A stretch of 64,000 nucleotides of DNA from JABCZH01 sp963803775. GTDB taxonomy: Bacteria > Acidobacteriota > Terriglobia > Terriglobales > Acidobacteriaceae. The notes beneath the pieces were generated by a model, which saw only the letters and a list, made by a program, of their open reading frames with translations, ran no database searches and had not been told where the DNA came from. Where the stretch lies: the NCBI GenBank assembly GCA_963803775.1, contig CAWDNS010000002.1, forward strand, positions 310,001 to 374,000, given 5' to 3'. Positions 17,740 to 26,313 of this stretch are shown here, piece after piece; within the stretch, counting starts at the first letter, position 1, and each line of letters begins with the position of its first letter. The position numbers were made by a program, and so were the translations under genes.

Positions 17740-18632
17740 GAGGGCTGCGATGCTTCCTTATAAGTAGGCGGAGGCGGATTGCCGCGGCGGCGGAAAATCC
17801 ACTGCAAGCGCCAGATTACTCCCGAAGCCATGTAGGCGAGCGCGAGAACGAACAACAATGGCCTGGAGAAATAATAGATGCCGGAGAAAAACAGAGCGAC
17901 GAGAACGATCAGGCGAAAGGGCTGCCGTGAGCGGAAATTAATGTCCTTGAAGCTATAAAAGCGCCAGGTACTGACCATCAAGTACGCGGTGGCAACGGTG
18001 ATGAGCAGCCATGTGATGCAACTCCACAACGAAGCGATAGGGGCACCGGCAGAAAAATGCACCACCGCGGCGATCACGCCGGCTCCTGCCGGAATCGGCA
18101 TCCCTACGAAATATTTCTTTTCCGGGCGGCCTGGGTTCGACGGTTGAGGATTGGAGGTGATGTTGAAACGTGCCAGACGGCTGGCCCCTGCCATCAAGAA
18201 CAGAAAGCTGGCGATGGCGCCGAGTTGAGCCATCTTGCCGGTAAGTTCCGATGATCCCAGGAAAACCGGCAACTGGCGGAAGCCCCACATCCAGGCAAGC
18301 ATGGCAGGGGCGACACCGAAGGTGATTACATCGGCGAGGGAGTCGAGTTCCTTACCAAAATCACTGCTGGTCTTGGTCATACGCGCGATGCGGCCGTCGA
18401 GGCCGTCGAACAGTACAGCGAACCCGATGGCAATGGCGGCATTGTCAAAATGCCATGCCTCCTGAGCTGTGGCGTGAGTGACTTGCAAGATGGCGTAATA
18501 GCCGGCGGCAATGTTGGCGGTGGTGAAAAGCGAAGGCAGAATGTACATGCCTTTGCGCAGGCGTCCGGTGGCGCGATCTTGTCCGCGGTCATCGCGGCGA
18601 CGCCGGGGAAGGTCAGGAAGTTCGGAGGCCAT
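17736..18632 (-). CDS. pssA: CDP-diacylglycerol-serine O-phosphatidyltransferase
   Basis: Integral-membrane enzyme that makes phosphatidylserine from CDP-diacylglycerol and serine, the step before Psd. The CDP-alcohol phosphotransferase signature is intact: DGLDGRIARMTK followed by GKELDSLAD, giving DGxxARx8Gx3Dx3D. Seven to eight hydrophobic segments span the 298 residues. It overlaps the psd stop by one base (TGATG) and the Asd-like gene by 4 nt, so the cluster is one transcription unit. Confidence 0.93.
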   Translation of the reverse strand: MASELPDLPRRRRDDRGQDRATGRLRKGMYILPSLFTTANIAAGYYAILQVTHATAQEAWHFDNAAIAIGFAVLFDGLDGRIARMTKTSSDFGKELDSLADVITFGVAPAMLAWMWGFRQLPVFLGSSELTGKMAQLGAIASFLFLMAGASRLARFNITSNPQPSNPGRPEKKYFVGMPIPAGAGVIAAVVHFSAGAPIASLWSCITWLLITVATAYLMVSTWRFYSFKDINFRSRQPFRLIVLVALFFSGIYYFSRPLLFVLALAYMASGVIWRLQWIFRRRGNPPPPTYKEASQPS

Positions 18633-19297
18633 CAGTTTGCTCCTTGGCGAGCGCGTTCGCGGCCCGCCGTCACGAGCTGACTCTTGGCGGTCAAGTAGGC
18701 GAGCACACTCGATCCGCCCTTCACCCGATCTCCAACTTTAACCTGAATGCCAGCCGAGGTTGGGAACAGAACATCCACGCGGGAACCGAACTTGATAAGG
18801 CCGATGCGCTGGCCGCGCTGGACGTGATCGCCCAGGTTAAAATTGAAGACGATCCTGCGGGCCAGCAGACCGGCAATCTGTTTGAAGATCACCGTGTGGC
18901 CTTCACCTTCCACCGTCACCAGGTTCTGTTCATTCTGGTCGGCAGAAGCGGGATTCATGGCGTTGAGGAACTTGCCTTTCTGATAGCTGACGCGACGGAT
19001 GATCCCGGCGATTGGGGAGCGGTTCACGTGCACGTCAAACACGTTCAAGAAAATGCTGATATGGAGATAGGAAACTCCCTCGAACGTGGTCCGGCAGATG
19101 TTGGTTACTTTGCCGTCGGCGGGGGAGACGAGCAGGCCGGGATCGGCTGGAATGACGCGTTCGGGATCGCGGAAAAACCAAAGAAAAAATGCCGCCAGCA
19201 AGAGCGCCGGCAAAGCCCACGGGGGCGCAGCAAACCACCCCACAAGCGCGGCAGCGGCGAGGAGCGGAAGCGCGTAATAGTAGGCGTCGCGAACCAT
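18632..19297 (-). CDS. psd: Phosphatidylserine decarboxylase proenzyme (short, archaeal-type)
   Basis: Converts phosphatidylserine to phosphatidylethanolamine; cleaves itself to form a pyruvoyl group. At 221 aa it belongs to the short Psd type. One or two membrane segments lie at 10-45. The cleavage site is the Gly-Ser of KFGSRVDVLFP near residue 172. HVNRSPIAGIIRRVSYQKGKF is a conserved family block. It is the first gene of the psd-pssA-(asd-like)-lptE-holA run. Confidence 0.92.
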   Translation of the reverse strand: MVRDAYYYALPLLAAAALVGWFAAPPWALPALLLAAFFLWFFRDPERVIPADPGLLVSPADGKVTNICRTTFEGVSYLHISIFLNVFDVHVNRSPIAGIIRRVSYQKGKFLNAMNPASADQNEQNLVTVEGEGHTVIFKQIAGLLARRIVFNFNLGDHVQRGQRIGLIKFGSRVDVLFPTSAGIQVKVGDRVKGGSSVLAYLTAKSQLVTAGRERARQGAN

Positions 19298-19444
19298 TCT
19301 GGGAGATAGCGAGATTATAGTTCAGGATGACAAGCGGGTGGGAATTTCAGGTTAAGAGGAAAAAAGAGGCGCTTATGCGCGCCCGGTTACGAAAAAGGCA
19401 TTCCCCTTGGCGGCTTGAGGCCGCGGCGATAGCCTGAAGACTAT

Positions 19445-19675
19445 TTAAGCGACCTGGTTTTGTCCTACTTGCTGGAACTGCCGCTCAATATTTTGCATTT
19501 GATCCTTGAGGCGGAGCTTCAGCTTTTTCAAGCGCACTTCTTCCAGCTTTTCGTCGTCCGTTAGAAAGCGTTTTTGGGTGAGTGAATCGAGACGTTGCTC
19601 GTATTGCGTGTGCTCTAGCACCAATTGACGGAACTCTTCGTGATTGTTCAAGAGTTGGTCTCTAGAATTTAACAT
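19445..19675 (-). CDS. DUF465/YdcH-family small coiled-coil protein
   Basis: A 76-residue, highly charged helical protein. LVLEHTQYEQRLDSLTQKRFLTDDEKLEEVRLKKLKLRLKD-type sequence (residues about 18-57) is the DUF465 pattern: a short helical hairpin with a KK/RLKLRLKD core. The function of the family is unknown. It stands alone, 147 bp downstream-side of psd, with ribosome site AGGAGG just before the ATG at 19675. No other feature is seen in the flanking gaps. Confidence 0.8.
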   Translation of the reverse strand: MLNSRDQLLNNHEEFRQLVLEHTQYEQRLDSLTQKRFLTDDEKLEEVRLKKLKLRLKDQMQNIERQFQQVGQNQVA

Positions 19676-19818
19676 CCAGCAGACCTCCTAACCGGGTTGT
19701 CAGATTAGAACTTACCATAAGGACGCAATCGGCTTCAATTCAAAATCTCATAGGTGGATGTTTAGTGTTATCAGCGAGTTGTGCAGATGTTCTAGATGTT
19801 GCACCATAAGCGATGCAG

Positions 19819-20265
19819 TCAGGAAAAGTCCAACCGATAGATAATGGCGGGCTCTACGGGATCATAATAATAGTTGGCGCGGCGACCGCTTTCATGGAAG
19901 GCCAATTTCTCATACAGGCAGCGCGCGGCTGAGTTGGATTCACGGACTTCGAGGAAGACGGCAGTCGCACCACGGGATCGAGCGGCGTTAAGAAACTCGC
20001 CTAGGAGCCGGGTTCCGAGACCACGACGACGGGCGGGATCGGCGATAGCAATGTTCTCAATCTCCCACTCTGAACCGACACCGCGAGCCATCAGGAAGCC
20101 TTGAATAGCGCCGCCGTCTTCGATCACCAGGGCAATCCGCGAGATTTGGCTGAGAGAGAAGACAGCTTGATACTGCTCGGCTGACCAGTGGGCGGCAGTG
20201 ATGGCGTGCTTCTCCAGCGTCATCAGAGTAGGAACGTCGTCGAGAGTGGCGGGACGGAGCTTCAC
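19819..20265 (-). CDS. rimI: GNAT acetyltransferase, RimI-like
   Basis: Probable ribosomal-protein S18 alanine N-acetyltransferase (148 aa). The acetyl-CoA loop reads RRRGLGTRLL and is followed by ATAVFLEVRESNSAARCLYEKLAF, the usual RimI motif B. It lies 6 bp downstream of tsaB, a pairing that is conserved in many bacteria and supports RimI over another GNAT. Substrate remains inferred. Confidence 0.88.
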   Translation of the reverse strand: MKLRPATLDDVPTLMTLEKHAITAAHWSAEQYQAVFSLSQISRIALVIEDGGAIQGFLMARGVGSEWEIENIAIADPARRRGLGTRLLGEFLNAARSRGATAVFLEVRESNSAARCLYEKLAFHESGRRANYYYDPVEPAIIYRLDFS

Positions 20266-20271
20266 TTTTTC

Positions 20272-20907
20272 CTAGCTGCTTTTTGCGAAGATCTGGTCGG
20301 ATCGGCGGATGTAGTTGGCGTCCAGCGCTTCGGGCGAGACGATTTGGCCCGACTGAATCTTTTTCCAGCCGAGGTGCGCGATGGCGTCGCTACGTGGCCG
20401 GGAAACTTCTTCGACTTTGAGGTTAGCGGCGCGGGCGAGGTCGGCGATGGACTTGTCGGGAGTTAGTATCAAAAGGCCTCGGGCGGAAGTGAGAAATTCC
20501 TCCTGCGTAAGTAGAGATTCAGAGCCGTCTCGCTGGCGGAGGTAAATTTCTTTGCGGCCAGCGTCCATGGCCACGATTGCGGGTTCTGGTTTGGAGGCGG
20601 CGATTGCCTCCAGCAACGAGACCGTCGCGATCGGCTTGTTGAGGACCTCGGCCAGGGCTTTTATTGCCGCCAGACCGACGCGCAATCCGGTAAATGAGCC
20701 GGGGCCGGAAGTTGCCGCGAAAGCGCCGATGTCATTTTTCGTGAAGGCGTGCTGGTTTAGCAAAGCTGCGATTTGTGGAACTAGTTGGGCAGAGAATGCT
20801 CCTCCATCGAGGGAAGCGAGACCGAGGATGCGGCAATCGTCGGCGTGGCAGCGGGCAAGAGCGATGCTGCCGTCTTTCCCTGACGTGTCGATGGCGAGGA
20901 GGAGCAT
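20272..20907 (-). CDS. tsaB: tRNA t6A modification protein TsaB
   Basis: Partner of TsaD in N6-threonylcarbamoyladenosine synthesis at tRNA position 37. The N-terminus LLLAIDTSGKDGSIAL and the block ATSGPGSFTGLRVGLAAIKAL are diagnostic of the ASKHA-fold TsaB. 211 aa is normal. It sits between mce and rimI with 15 and 6 bp gaps. Confidence 0.95.
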   Translation of the reverse strand: MLLLAIDTSGKDGSIALARCHADDCRILGLASLDGGAFSAQLVPQIAALLNQHAFTKNDIGAFAATSGPGSFTGLRVGLAAIKALAEVLNKPIATVSLLEAIAASKPEPAIVAMDAGRKEIYLRQRDGSESLLTQEEFLTSARGLLILTPDKSIADLARAANLKVEEVSRPRSDAIAHLGWKKIQSGQIVSPEALDANYIRRSDQIFAKSS

Positions 20908-20922
20908 GGTTTGTAACCTCGC

Positions 20923-21318
20923 CTAGTGTCCCTCGACCAACTCCAGAAGTACCCCGCCAGTGCTGGATGGATGCACGAACACGTAGCGATGGCCGCCGGC
21001 TCCGATCTTAATGTCTTCCGAAACCAGGCGGACGCCGTCTTTCTTTAACCGTGCGACAGCGGCGGTCAAGTCGGGGACGCGGAGCGAGACGTGGTGCAGA
21101 CCTTCGCCGCGCTTGGCGATGAACTTGGCGATAACGGAGTTGTCGGTGGTTGGCTCCAGCAGTTCCAGGCGAGCTTCGCCCACCGGAACCATCACGACAC
21201 GCACCTGTTCGGCTTCGACGAGTTCTTCGGCAGAGACGGTCATCCCCAGTTTCTGGTAAATGGCCTTGGCTACGTCCAGCGATTTTACTGCGATGCCGAG
21301 ATGGTCGATGGTGAACAT
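20923..21318 (-). CDS. mce: Methylmalonyl-CoA epimerase
   Basis: VOC-fold metalloenzyme (131 aa) that interconverts the methylmalonyl-CoA epimers in propionate metabolism. Metal ligands are visible in IDHLGIAV (His near 5), GLHHVSLRV and the terminal LLELVEG. Two bp separate it from meaB, the G-protein chaperone of methylmalonyl-CoA mutase. The pairing strongly supports the call. The mutase itself is outside the window. Confidence 0.93.
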   Translation of the reverse strand: MFTIDHLGIAVKSLDVAKAIYQKLGMTVSAEELVEAEQVRVVMVPVGEARLELLEPTTDNSVIAKFIAKRGEGLHHVSLRVPDLTAAVARLKKDGVRLVSEDIKIGAGGHRYVFVHPSSTGGVLLELVEGH

Positions 21319-21320
21319 GG

Positions 21321-22295
21321 TTACGCAGTCTTCTCCATTTTGCTAACGATTTCTTCGACCAGCGTATACGGGTCGCGTTTGTGCTCGGCAACTTCAGCGG
21401 CATAGCGAGCCATGGTACCGTCCACGAATTGGCTGCGGGCTTTCTCGAGTAGCGCGTCGCGCAGCATTTCGACCAGCCGCTCCTGCCAGTTTTGCACCCT
21501 GCGTTGCTGCGTTAGGTTGGCTTCTTCGAGATAGGTTTGGTAATCGGCGATTGCGGTTACTAATTCAGGGATACCGGTGCCTTCAGTTGCTACCGTTTTT
21601 ACGATCGTCGGCGTCCAACGATCGCTGCGAATGGCGAGCGATTGCAGGGCGCGGATTTCTCGCTCCACGCGGTCGGCGCCTTCGCGGTCGCTTTTATTGA
21701 TCACAAAGATGTCGGCGATTTCCATGATGCCGGCCTTGATGCTTTGCACATCGTCGCCCATGCCGGGTACGAGCATGACGATGGTGACGTCGGCGATGCG
21801 CACGATGTCGACTTCATCCTGGCCCACGCCGACAGTCTCGATCATGACGAGGTCACGGCCGGAGGCATCGAGCACAGTGGCAACATCGGCAGTGGCGCGC
21901 GCCAGTCCGCCCAGGGCGCCGCGGGTGGCCATGCTGCGAATGTAGATTCCGGGATCGGAGAAGTGGTCCTGCATGCGAATGCGGTCGCCGAGAATCGCTC
22001 CGCCGGTGTAGGGGCTGGTGGGATCGACAGCTATGATGCCGACGGTTTGATTCTGCTTGCGATATTGTTTGGCCAGTTGATCGACCAGCGTGCTTTTGCC
22101 CGCGCCGGGAGCGCCGGTGAGTCCGAGAATGCGGGCGCGGCCGGTTTGCGGGAATGCGGCCTTGAGCAGTTCCGCCCAGCCGGGAGCGCGATTTTCGACT
22201 GTGGTGATAGCACGAGTGAGGGTTAGGGGGTCGCCGCTGCGTAGGCGGTCTAACCAGGATTGGAGATTGGGGGTCAAGGAGTCAGTGTAAAGCAT
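21321..22295 (-). CDS. meaB: Methylmalonyl-CoA mutase-associated GTPase MeaB
   Basis: G3E-family GTPase (324 aa) that protects and reloads adenosylcobalamin-dependent methylmalonyl-CoA mutase. Walker A is LTGAPGAGKSTLVDQL, then VDPTSPYTGGAILGDRIRM, and ETVGVGQDEVDI is the switch region. NKSD is the guanine-specificity motif. Formerly annotated ArgK. It lies directly upstream of mce and 43 bp downstream of the acyl-CoA dehydrogenase gene, forming a propionate/branched-chain acyl-CoA operon. Confidence 0.95.
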   Translation of the reverse strand: MLYTDSLTPNLQSWLDRLRSGDPLTLTRAITTVENRAPGWAELLKAAFPQTGRARILGLTGAPGAGKSTLVDQLAKQYRKQNQTVGIIAVDPTSPYTGGAILGDRIRMQDHFSDPGIYIRSMATRGALGGLARATADVATVLDASGRDLVMIETVGVGQDEVDIVRIADVTIVMLVPGMGDDVQSIKAGIMEIADIFVINKSDREGADRVEREIRALQSLAIRSDRWTPTIVKTVATEGTGIPELVTAIADYQTYLEEANLTQQRRVQNWQERLVEMLRDALLEKARSQFVDGTMARYAAEVAEHKRDPYTLVEEIVSKMEKTA

Positions 22296-22338
22296 GACAA
22301 CCCCGTTTCGCCGCAGATCAACTGCGGATCTTCGCAGA

Positions 22339-23481
22339 TTAATCTTTCAGCAACTGGCGCGCGATCACCAGCCGTTGCACCTCACTGGTGCCTTCGCCGA
22401 TGGTGCAGAGTTTCACGTCGCGATAGAACTTTTCCGCTGGGTAATCTTTTATGAAGCCGTAGCCGCCGTGAATCTGGACGCTTTCGTTGGCACAGCGGAC
22501 AGCCACTTCGCTGGTGAAAAGCTTGGCCATCGAGGATTCCTGAGTGCTCTTCATGCCAGCGTCTTTCATGGCAGCGGCGCGGAAAGTGAGCAGCTTGGCG
22601 GCTTCAATTTCGGTAGCCATGTCGGCCAGTTTCCATTGGATACCCTGAAATTCGCTGATGGCTTTGCCGAATTGCTTGCGCTGTTTGGAATACTTGAGCG
22701 CACATTCGTAGGCACCTTCGGCCATGCCAAGGGCAAGAGCAGCGATGGAAATGCGGCCACCATCGAGCACGCGCATGGCGTCGATGAATCCCGCGCCCTC
22801 TTTGCCCAGAAGGTTTCCGGCAGGAATTACGCAGTCTTCGAAAATGAGTTCAGAGGTGTCACTGGCGCGCAGACCCAACTTGTTCTCTTTCTTGCCGGGC
22901 CGGAAGCCCTTGGTGTCTTTTTCTACGATGAAGGCGGAAAGACCGTGGGTGTTTGCAGTGCGGTCAGTGACGGCGATCACGACCAGTACATCGGCGTAAC
23001 GGCCGTTGGTGATGAAGGTCTTGGTACCGTTCAACACCCAGTCGTTGCCTTTGCGGACAGCGGTCATGCGGGCGCTGCCGGCATCGGAACCGGAGGACGG
23101 CTCGGTGAGCCCCCAAGCGCCGATATATTCGCCGGTGGCTAGTTTGCTGACGTATTTCTTCTTTTGTTCTTCGGTACCCGCGAGATAAATATGATTCGAG
23201 CCCAGCGACGTGTGAGCGGCGACGATGATGCCGACGGAACCATCCACGCGCGAGAGTTCTTCGATGGTAGTTACATATTCGACGTAGCCCATGCCGGGGC
23301 CACCGTATTCTGGAGGGAAAATCGTCCCCAACAGACCGAGCTTGCCCAATTCTTTAATGGTGGCCAGGGGGAATTCGCTGGCTTCGTCCCACTCCATGAC
23401 GTGAGGTAGGATTTCGCGCTCGGCAAATTCGCGGACGCTCTTCTTGAGGTGCAGTTGTTCGTCGTTCAGTTGGAAATCCAA
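22339..23481 (-). CDS. Acyl-CoA dehydrogenase, SCAD/BCD-like
   Basis: FAD-dependent acyl-CoA dehydrogenase (about 380 aa). The N-terminus DFQLNDEQLHLKKSVREFAEREI, the substrate-binding block WGLTEPSSGSDAG, the FAD motif QIHGGYGFIKDYPAEKFYRD and catalytic-Glu motif IGEGTSEVQR are all present. TTG 23481 is preferred because AGAGGA lies 5 nt upstream and the product then starts at the conserved DFQLNDEQ. The frame is open to ATG 23562, but those 27 residues resemble no family N-terminus and lack a ribosome site. Substrate (short or branched chain) is inferred from meaB-mce. Confidence 0.9.
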   Translation of the reverse strand: MDFQLNDEQLHLKKSVREFAEREILPHVMEWDEASEFPLATIKELGKLGLLGTIFPPEYGGPGMGYVEYVTTIEELSRVDGSVGIIVAAHTSLGSNHIYLAGTEEQKKKYVSKLATGEYIGAWGLTEPSSGSDAGSARMTAVRKGNDWVLNGTKTFITNGRYADVLVVIAVTDRTANTHGLSAFIVEKDTKGFRPGKKENKLGLRASDTSELIFEDCVIPAGNLLGKEGAGFIDAMRVLDGGRISIAALALGMAEGAYECALKYSKQRKQFGKAISEFQGIQWKLADMATEIEAAKLLTFRAAAMKDAGMKSTQESSMAKLFTSEVAVRCANESVQIHGGYGFIKDYPAEKFYRDVKLCTIGEGTSEVQRLVIARQLLKD

Positions 23482-23655
23482 GACATTCCTCTGGGCGGCG
23501 GTTGCCTCGTCATACTTCCCATCGGCAAACCGGAAGGAAGGACAACTCTTTGATTTAAACATGATGGAAGAAAGCGGAAAAGTTACTCTGGGCGCAGACC
23601 GGGCAGGATGCCGGAAGTAGCATGTTTGCTGGTTATTCTAGCGATTTAACTGAGG

Positions 23656-23677
23656 CGACCAACCGACCGATTGGTCG
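23656..23677. promoter_or_regulatory. TetR-type palindrome upstream of the acyl-CoA dehydrogenase operon
   Basis: CGACCAA (23656-23662) and TTGGTCG (23671-23677) are perfect inverted arms, and a nested CGACC-GATT-GGTCG (23664-23677) shares the right arm. CGACC/GGTCG dyads are common operators of TetR-family regulators of acyl-CoA metabolism. The site is about 175 bp upstream of the chosen start. No TetR gene is in the window. The 200-bp gap to hemW shows no gene. Confidence 0.45.
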
Positions 23678-23763
23678 TGCACAAACAGCCCTGATGGATT
23701 TGGGCCGTCGGGATGATGCACCGAGGGCGGGGCGCACTTGTGATAGCCGGCGCGAAGCCGGCG

Positions 23764-24930
23764 CTACTTAGCTACAGCGAGGAAGCGCTCGAAGACTTCG
23801 TTCGAGAGCAGGCGGCCACGAGCGGTCAGGCGGATCGTGCTTCCTTCTCGCTCAAGCAAGGCGTCCTGAACGAGTTCGTCAATGATGGGAATAAGGACCG
23901 CGAGATCGAAGTCGTAGACGACCTGTTTGAGATCAAGGCCTCGATTCAAGCGTAGACCGAGGAAGAAAGTTTCTTCGAGGGCGGCTTCGTGGTCGATGGG
24001 AGTGGAGCTGATAGAGGCTCCGGCGACATACTGTTCCAATGTGTCGGGGCTAGAGAAGCGGACGGCTTCGCGCTGGTTCGGAGTTGCCAGCATGGAGTGG
24101 GCGTCGACGCCGAAACCGAGATAAGGTTGGCGGGTCCAATATTTGAGGTTATGGCGCGACTCGTGGCCGGGGCAGGCAAAATTGGAAATTTCATACTGCT
24201 GGATTCCAGCGGCGTTGAGGCGGGCGCAGGCGGTCTCATACATACTCGCGGTCAAGTCTTCGTCGGGGACGAGGTGGGCGTGGTATTTCGTGCCTCCGGC
24301 GATCAGTTCCCTGCCCAGGCGGGAGTCGTCATCGATTTCCAGTATGTAGATGCTGACATGGGGTACCTGCGTCGCGATTACTTGTTCGAGGGAAAAGTCC
24401 CAGCTTTGGGCCGTCTGGTGGGGCAGGCCAGCTATGAGATCGAGATTGAGGTTGGTGATGCCGGCGTCGCGCAGTCGTGTAATATCGCCGAGAACGGTGG
24501 ATCGGTTGTGCAGACGGCCCACTGAAGAGGCTTCCTGGTCCACGAAGGACTGCACGCCCAGGCTTACGCGGTTGACGCGGTGACGGCGAAAGAGTTCAAC
24601 CACTGGCGCGGTCAGCGTGCCCGGGGCACACTCGACGGTGACCTCGGCATCGGGCTGTACGTCGAAATTTTGCCGAATCGTGACAAATAAACGCTCCAAT
24701 TGGCTAATATCAAGGATGGTCGGAGTTCCGCCACCGAAGTAGATGGAGTCGGCAGTTCGCTCCATCAGGCCGCCCATCTGTTCGGCAGTGATTGGGGCCT
24801 GAGCTATGTCCTCACAGATGCGGTCAACGTAGCGCTGAAAGACAGCTTTGGAAAAAACGTCCGAAGCGAAGTTGCAATAGGTACACTTGGTACGACAGAA
24901 CGGGACGGAGATGTAGAGACCGCGCGGCAT
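23764..24930 (-). CDS. hemW: Radical SAM heme chaperone HemW (coproporphyrinogen-oxidase-like)
   Basis: Radical SAM protein of the HemW family (388 aa), thought to deliver heme to respiratory enzymes; it lacks proven oxygen-independent coproporphyrinogen oxidase activity. The opening MPRGLYISVPFCRTKCTYCNF holds the CX3CX2C cluster motif, and IYFGGGTPTIL and SLGVQSF follow. ATG 24930 is chosen: the frame is open to 25215, but that extension reads antisense to fabF. HemW ends with a HTH-like C-terminal domain (RLTARGRLLSNEVFERFL). It is divergent from fabF. Confidence 0.92.
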   Translation of the reverse strand: MPRGLYISVPFCRTKCTYCNFASDVFSKAVFQRYVDRICEDIAQAPITAEQMGGLMERTADSIYFGGGTPTILDISQLERLFVTIRQNFDVQPDAEVTVECAPGTLTAPVVELFRRHRVNRVSLGVQSFVDQEASSVGRLHNRSTVLGDITRLRDAGITNLNLDLIAGLPHQTAQSWDFSLEQVIATQVPHVSIYILEIDDDSRLGRELIAGGTKYHAHLVPDEDLTASMYETACARLNAAGIQQYEISNFACPGHESRHNLKYWTRQPYLGFGVDAHSMLATPNQREAVRFSSPDTLEQYVAGASISSTPIDHEAALEETFFLGLRLNRGLDLKQVVYDFDLAVLIPIIDELVQDALLEREGSTIRLTARGRLLSNEVFERFLAVAK

Positions 24931-25012
24931 TGGGTTGATTATCCCACGGGTAAAGCTTTTGACCGCAAGGCCGCTAAGGATTCGCGAAGGGCGCAAAGGA
25001 ACAACCAGGAAC

Positions 25013-26263
25013 ATGTTGCCACGAGTGGTGATCACTGGAATCGGCGTGGTCAGTCCCAACGGGATTGGCAAGGAAGCCTTCTGTCGCGCCATTCTGGCGG
25101 GAAAATCGGGAGTAAAGCGGATCTCGCGATTTGATCCCTCGGAGTTGCCGGTACACGTGGCCGGAGAAATTCCTGAGTTCGATGAACTGGCATGGGTGGA
25201 TGCGCGCGAGCGCAAGCATGTTTCCCGAGTGGTTCCGCTGGCGGTTGCGGCGTCGGCGGAAGCGATTCAAGATGCCGGACTCGACCCTGCTGCGATGAGC
25301 ATGGACGAGAAGCGCGAGATTGGCGTGATTCTGGGCACGGGCGGTGGCGCACAGGAGTTTTCCGAAGAACAATACCGCTTGTGGCACAGCGGGCATGTCA
25401 AACAGGTCAGCTTGTTCTGCATTCCCAGCGGCACCATGGGAACGATTCCCAGCGAAGTGAGCATGCGTTTTGGCTTTCGCGGATACAGTCACGTGGTGAC
25501 GGCGGGATGTACTTCTTCGACCGATGCCATCGGCTACGCTTACCAGCACATTCAGGCAGGAGTGCAACCACTGTTCCTGGTGGGCGGTGTGGATTCGGCG
25601 ATTACGCCGGGAATCATCAAGGGCTACAGCATGCTGCGGGCGTTGACGCAATCGTGGAACCAGGAGCCGGAACGGGCGTCGCGGCCGTTTTCCGCCGACC
25701 GAGACGGATTCGTGATCGCGGAAGGTTCGTGGATGTTCATCTTGGAAGAATACGAGCATGCGCGGGCGCGAGAGGCACGCATTTATGCCGAGCTCATCGG
25801 CTATGGATCGACTTGCGAGGCGTTTCACCGCGTGCGCATGAGCGAGTCGCCAGAAGAGCCAGCGCGGGCGCTGACTTTGGCGCTGGAAGAGGCGCGCATC
25901 GCGCCATCGGACGTACAGTATGTAAACCTGCATGGAACCTCTACTGAAATGAACGATCGGGTGGAGACACGAGCGCTGAAGCTGGCGTTGGGCAAATATG
26001 CTGGGCAAATTCCGATGTCCGGGTTGAAGTCACAGATTGGACATGCGCAAGGCGCCTGTGGATCGGCCAGTGTGGCGGCGACGCTGATTGCGATGGAACA
26101 TGGAAAAGTGCCGCCGACGATCAATCTCGATGTGCACGATCCGGACTGTGATCTGGACTACGTCCCTGATGTGGGGCGGACGGCGCAGATCGAGCACGCG
26201 ATTTGCAACTGCGTGGGATTTGGGTCGAAGAACTCGGCGCTGGTGTTGAGGAAAGTGGCGTAA
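25013..26263 (+). CDS. Beta-ketoacyl-ACP synthase II (FabF family)
   Basis: Condensing enzyme of the type II fatty-acid pathway (416 aa). The catalytic triad is present: Cys166 in TAGCTSSTDAIG, His in NLHGTSTEMND and His in QIGHAQGACGSASVA. The start MLPRVVITGIGVVSPNG is typical; ATG 25013 follows CCAGGA. The sequence upstream to 24935 in this frame has no family match. NLHGTSTEMND, where most FabF have NTPLND-type variants, and WVDARERKHVSR suggest a FabF paralogue that might serve a specialised acyl chain. It is not in a fab operon here. Confidence 0.9.
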   Translation: MLPRVVITGIGVVSPNGIGKEAFCRAILAGKSGVKRISRFDPSELPVHVAGEIPEFDELAWVDARERKHVSRVVPLAVAASAEAIQDAGLDPAAMSMDEKREIGVILGTGGGAQEFSEEQYRLWHSGHVKQVSLFCIPSGTMGTIPSEVSMRFGFRGYSHVVTAGCTSSTDAIGYAYQHIQAGVQPLFLVGGVDSAITPGIIKGYSMLRALTQSWNQEPERASRPFSADRDGFVIAEGSWMFILEEYEHARAREARIYAELIGYGSTCEAFHRVRMSESPEEPARALTLALEEARIAPSDVQYVNLHGTSTEMNDRVETRALKLALGKYAGQIPMSGLKSQIGHAQGACGSASVAATLIAMEHGKVPPTINLDVHDPDCDLDYVPDVGRTAQIEHAICNCVGFGSKNSALVLRKVA

Positions 26264-26313
26264 GACGACATAACTCTCTTAACACTGCTTTCATCTTGTG
26301 CTTTAATCTGCTG

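Noticed and set aside
18644..19309. Open frame of 221 codons on the plus strand
   Set aside because: Exactly antisense to psd, which has the pyruvoyl-site and family blocks.
23482..23562. ATG 23562 as start of the acyl-CoA dehydrogenase
   Set aside because: No ribosome site, and the 27 added residues match no family N-terminus; TTG 23481 has AGAGGA at 5 nt.
24974..26008. Long open frame of 344 codons on the minus strand
   Set aside because: Antisense to fabF, Arg/His-rich and without family motifs; fabF has intact catalytic triad and codon pattern.
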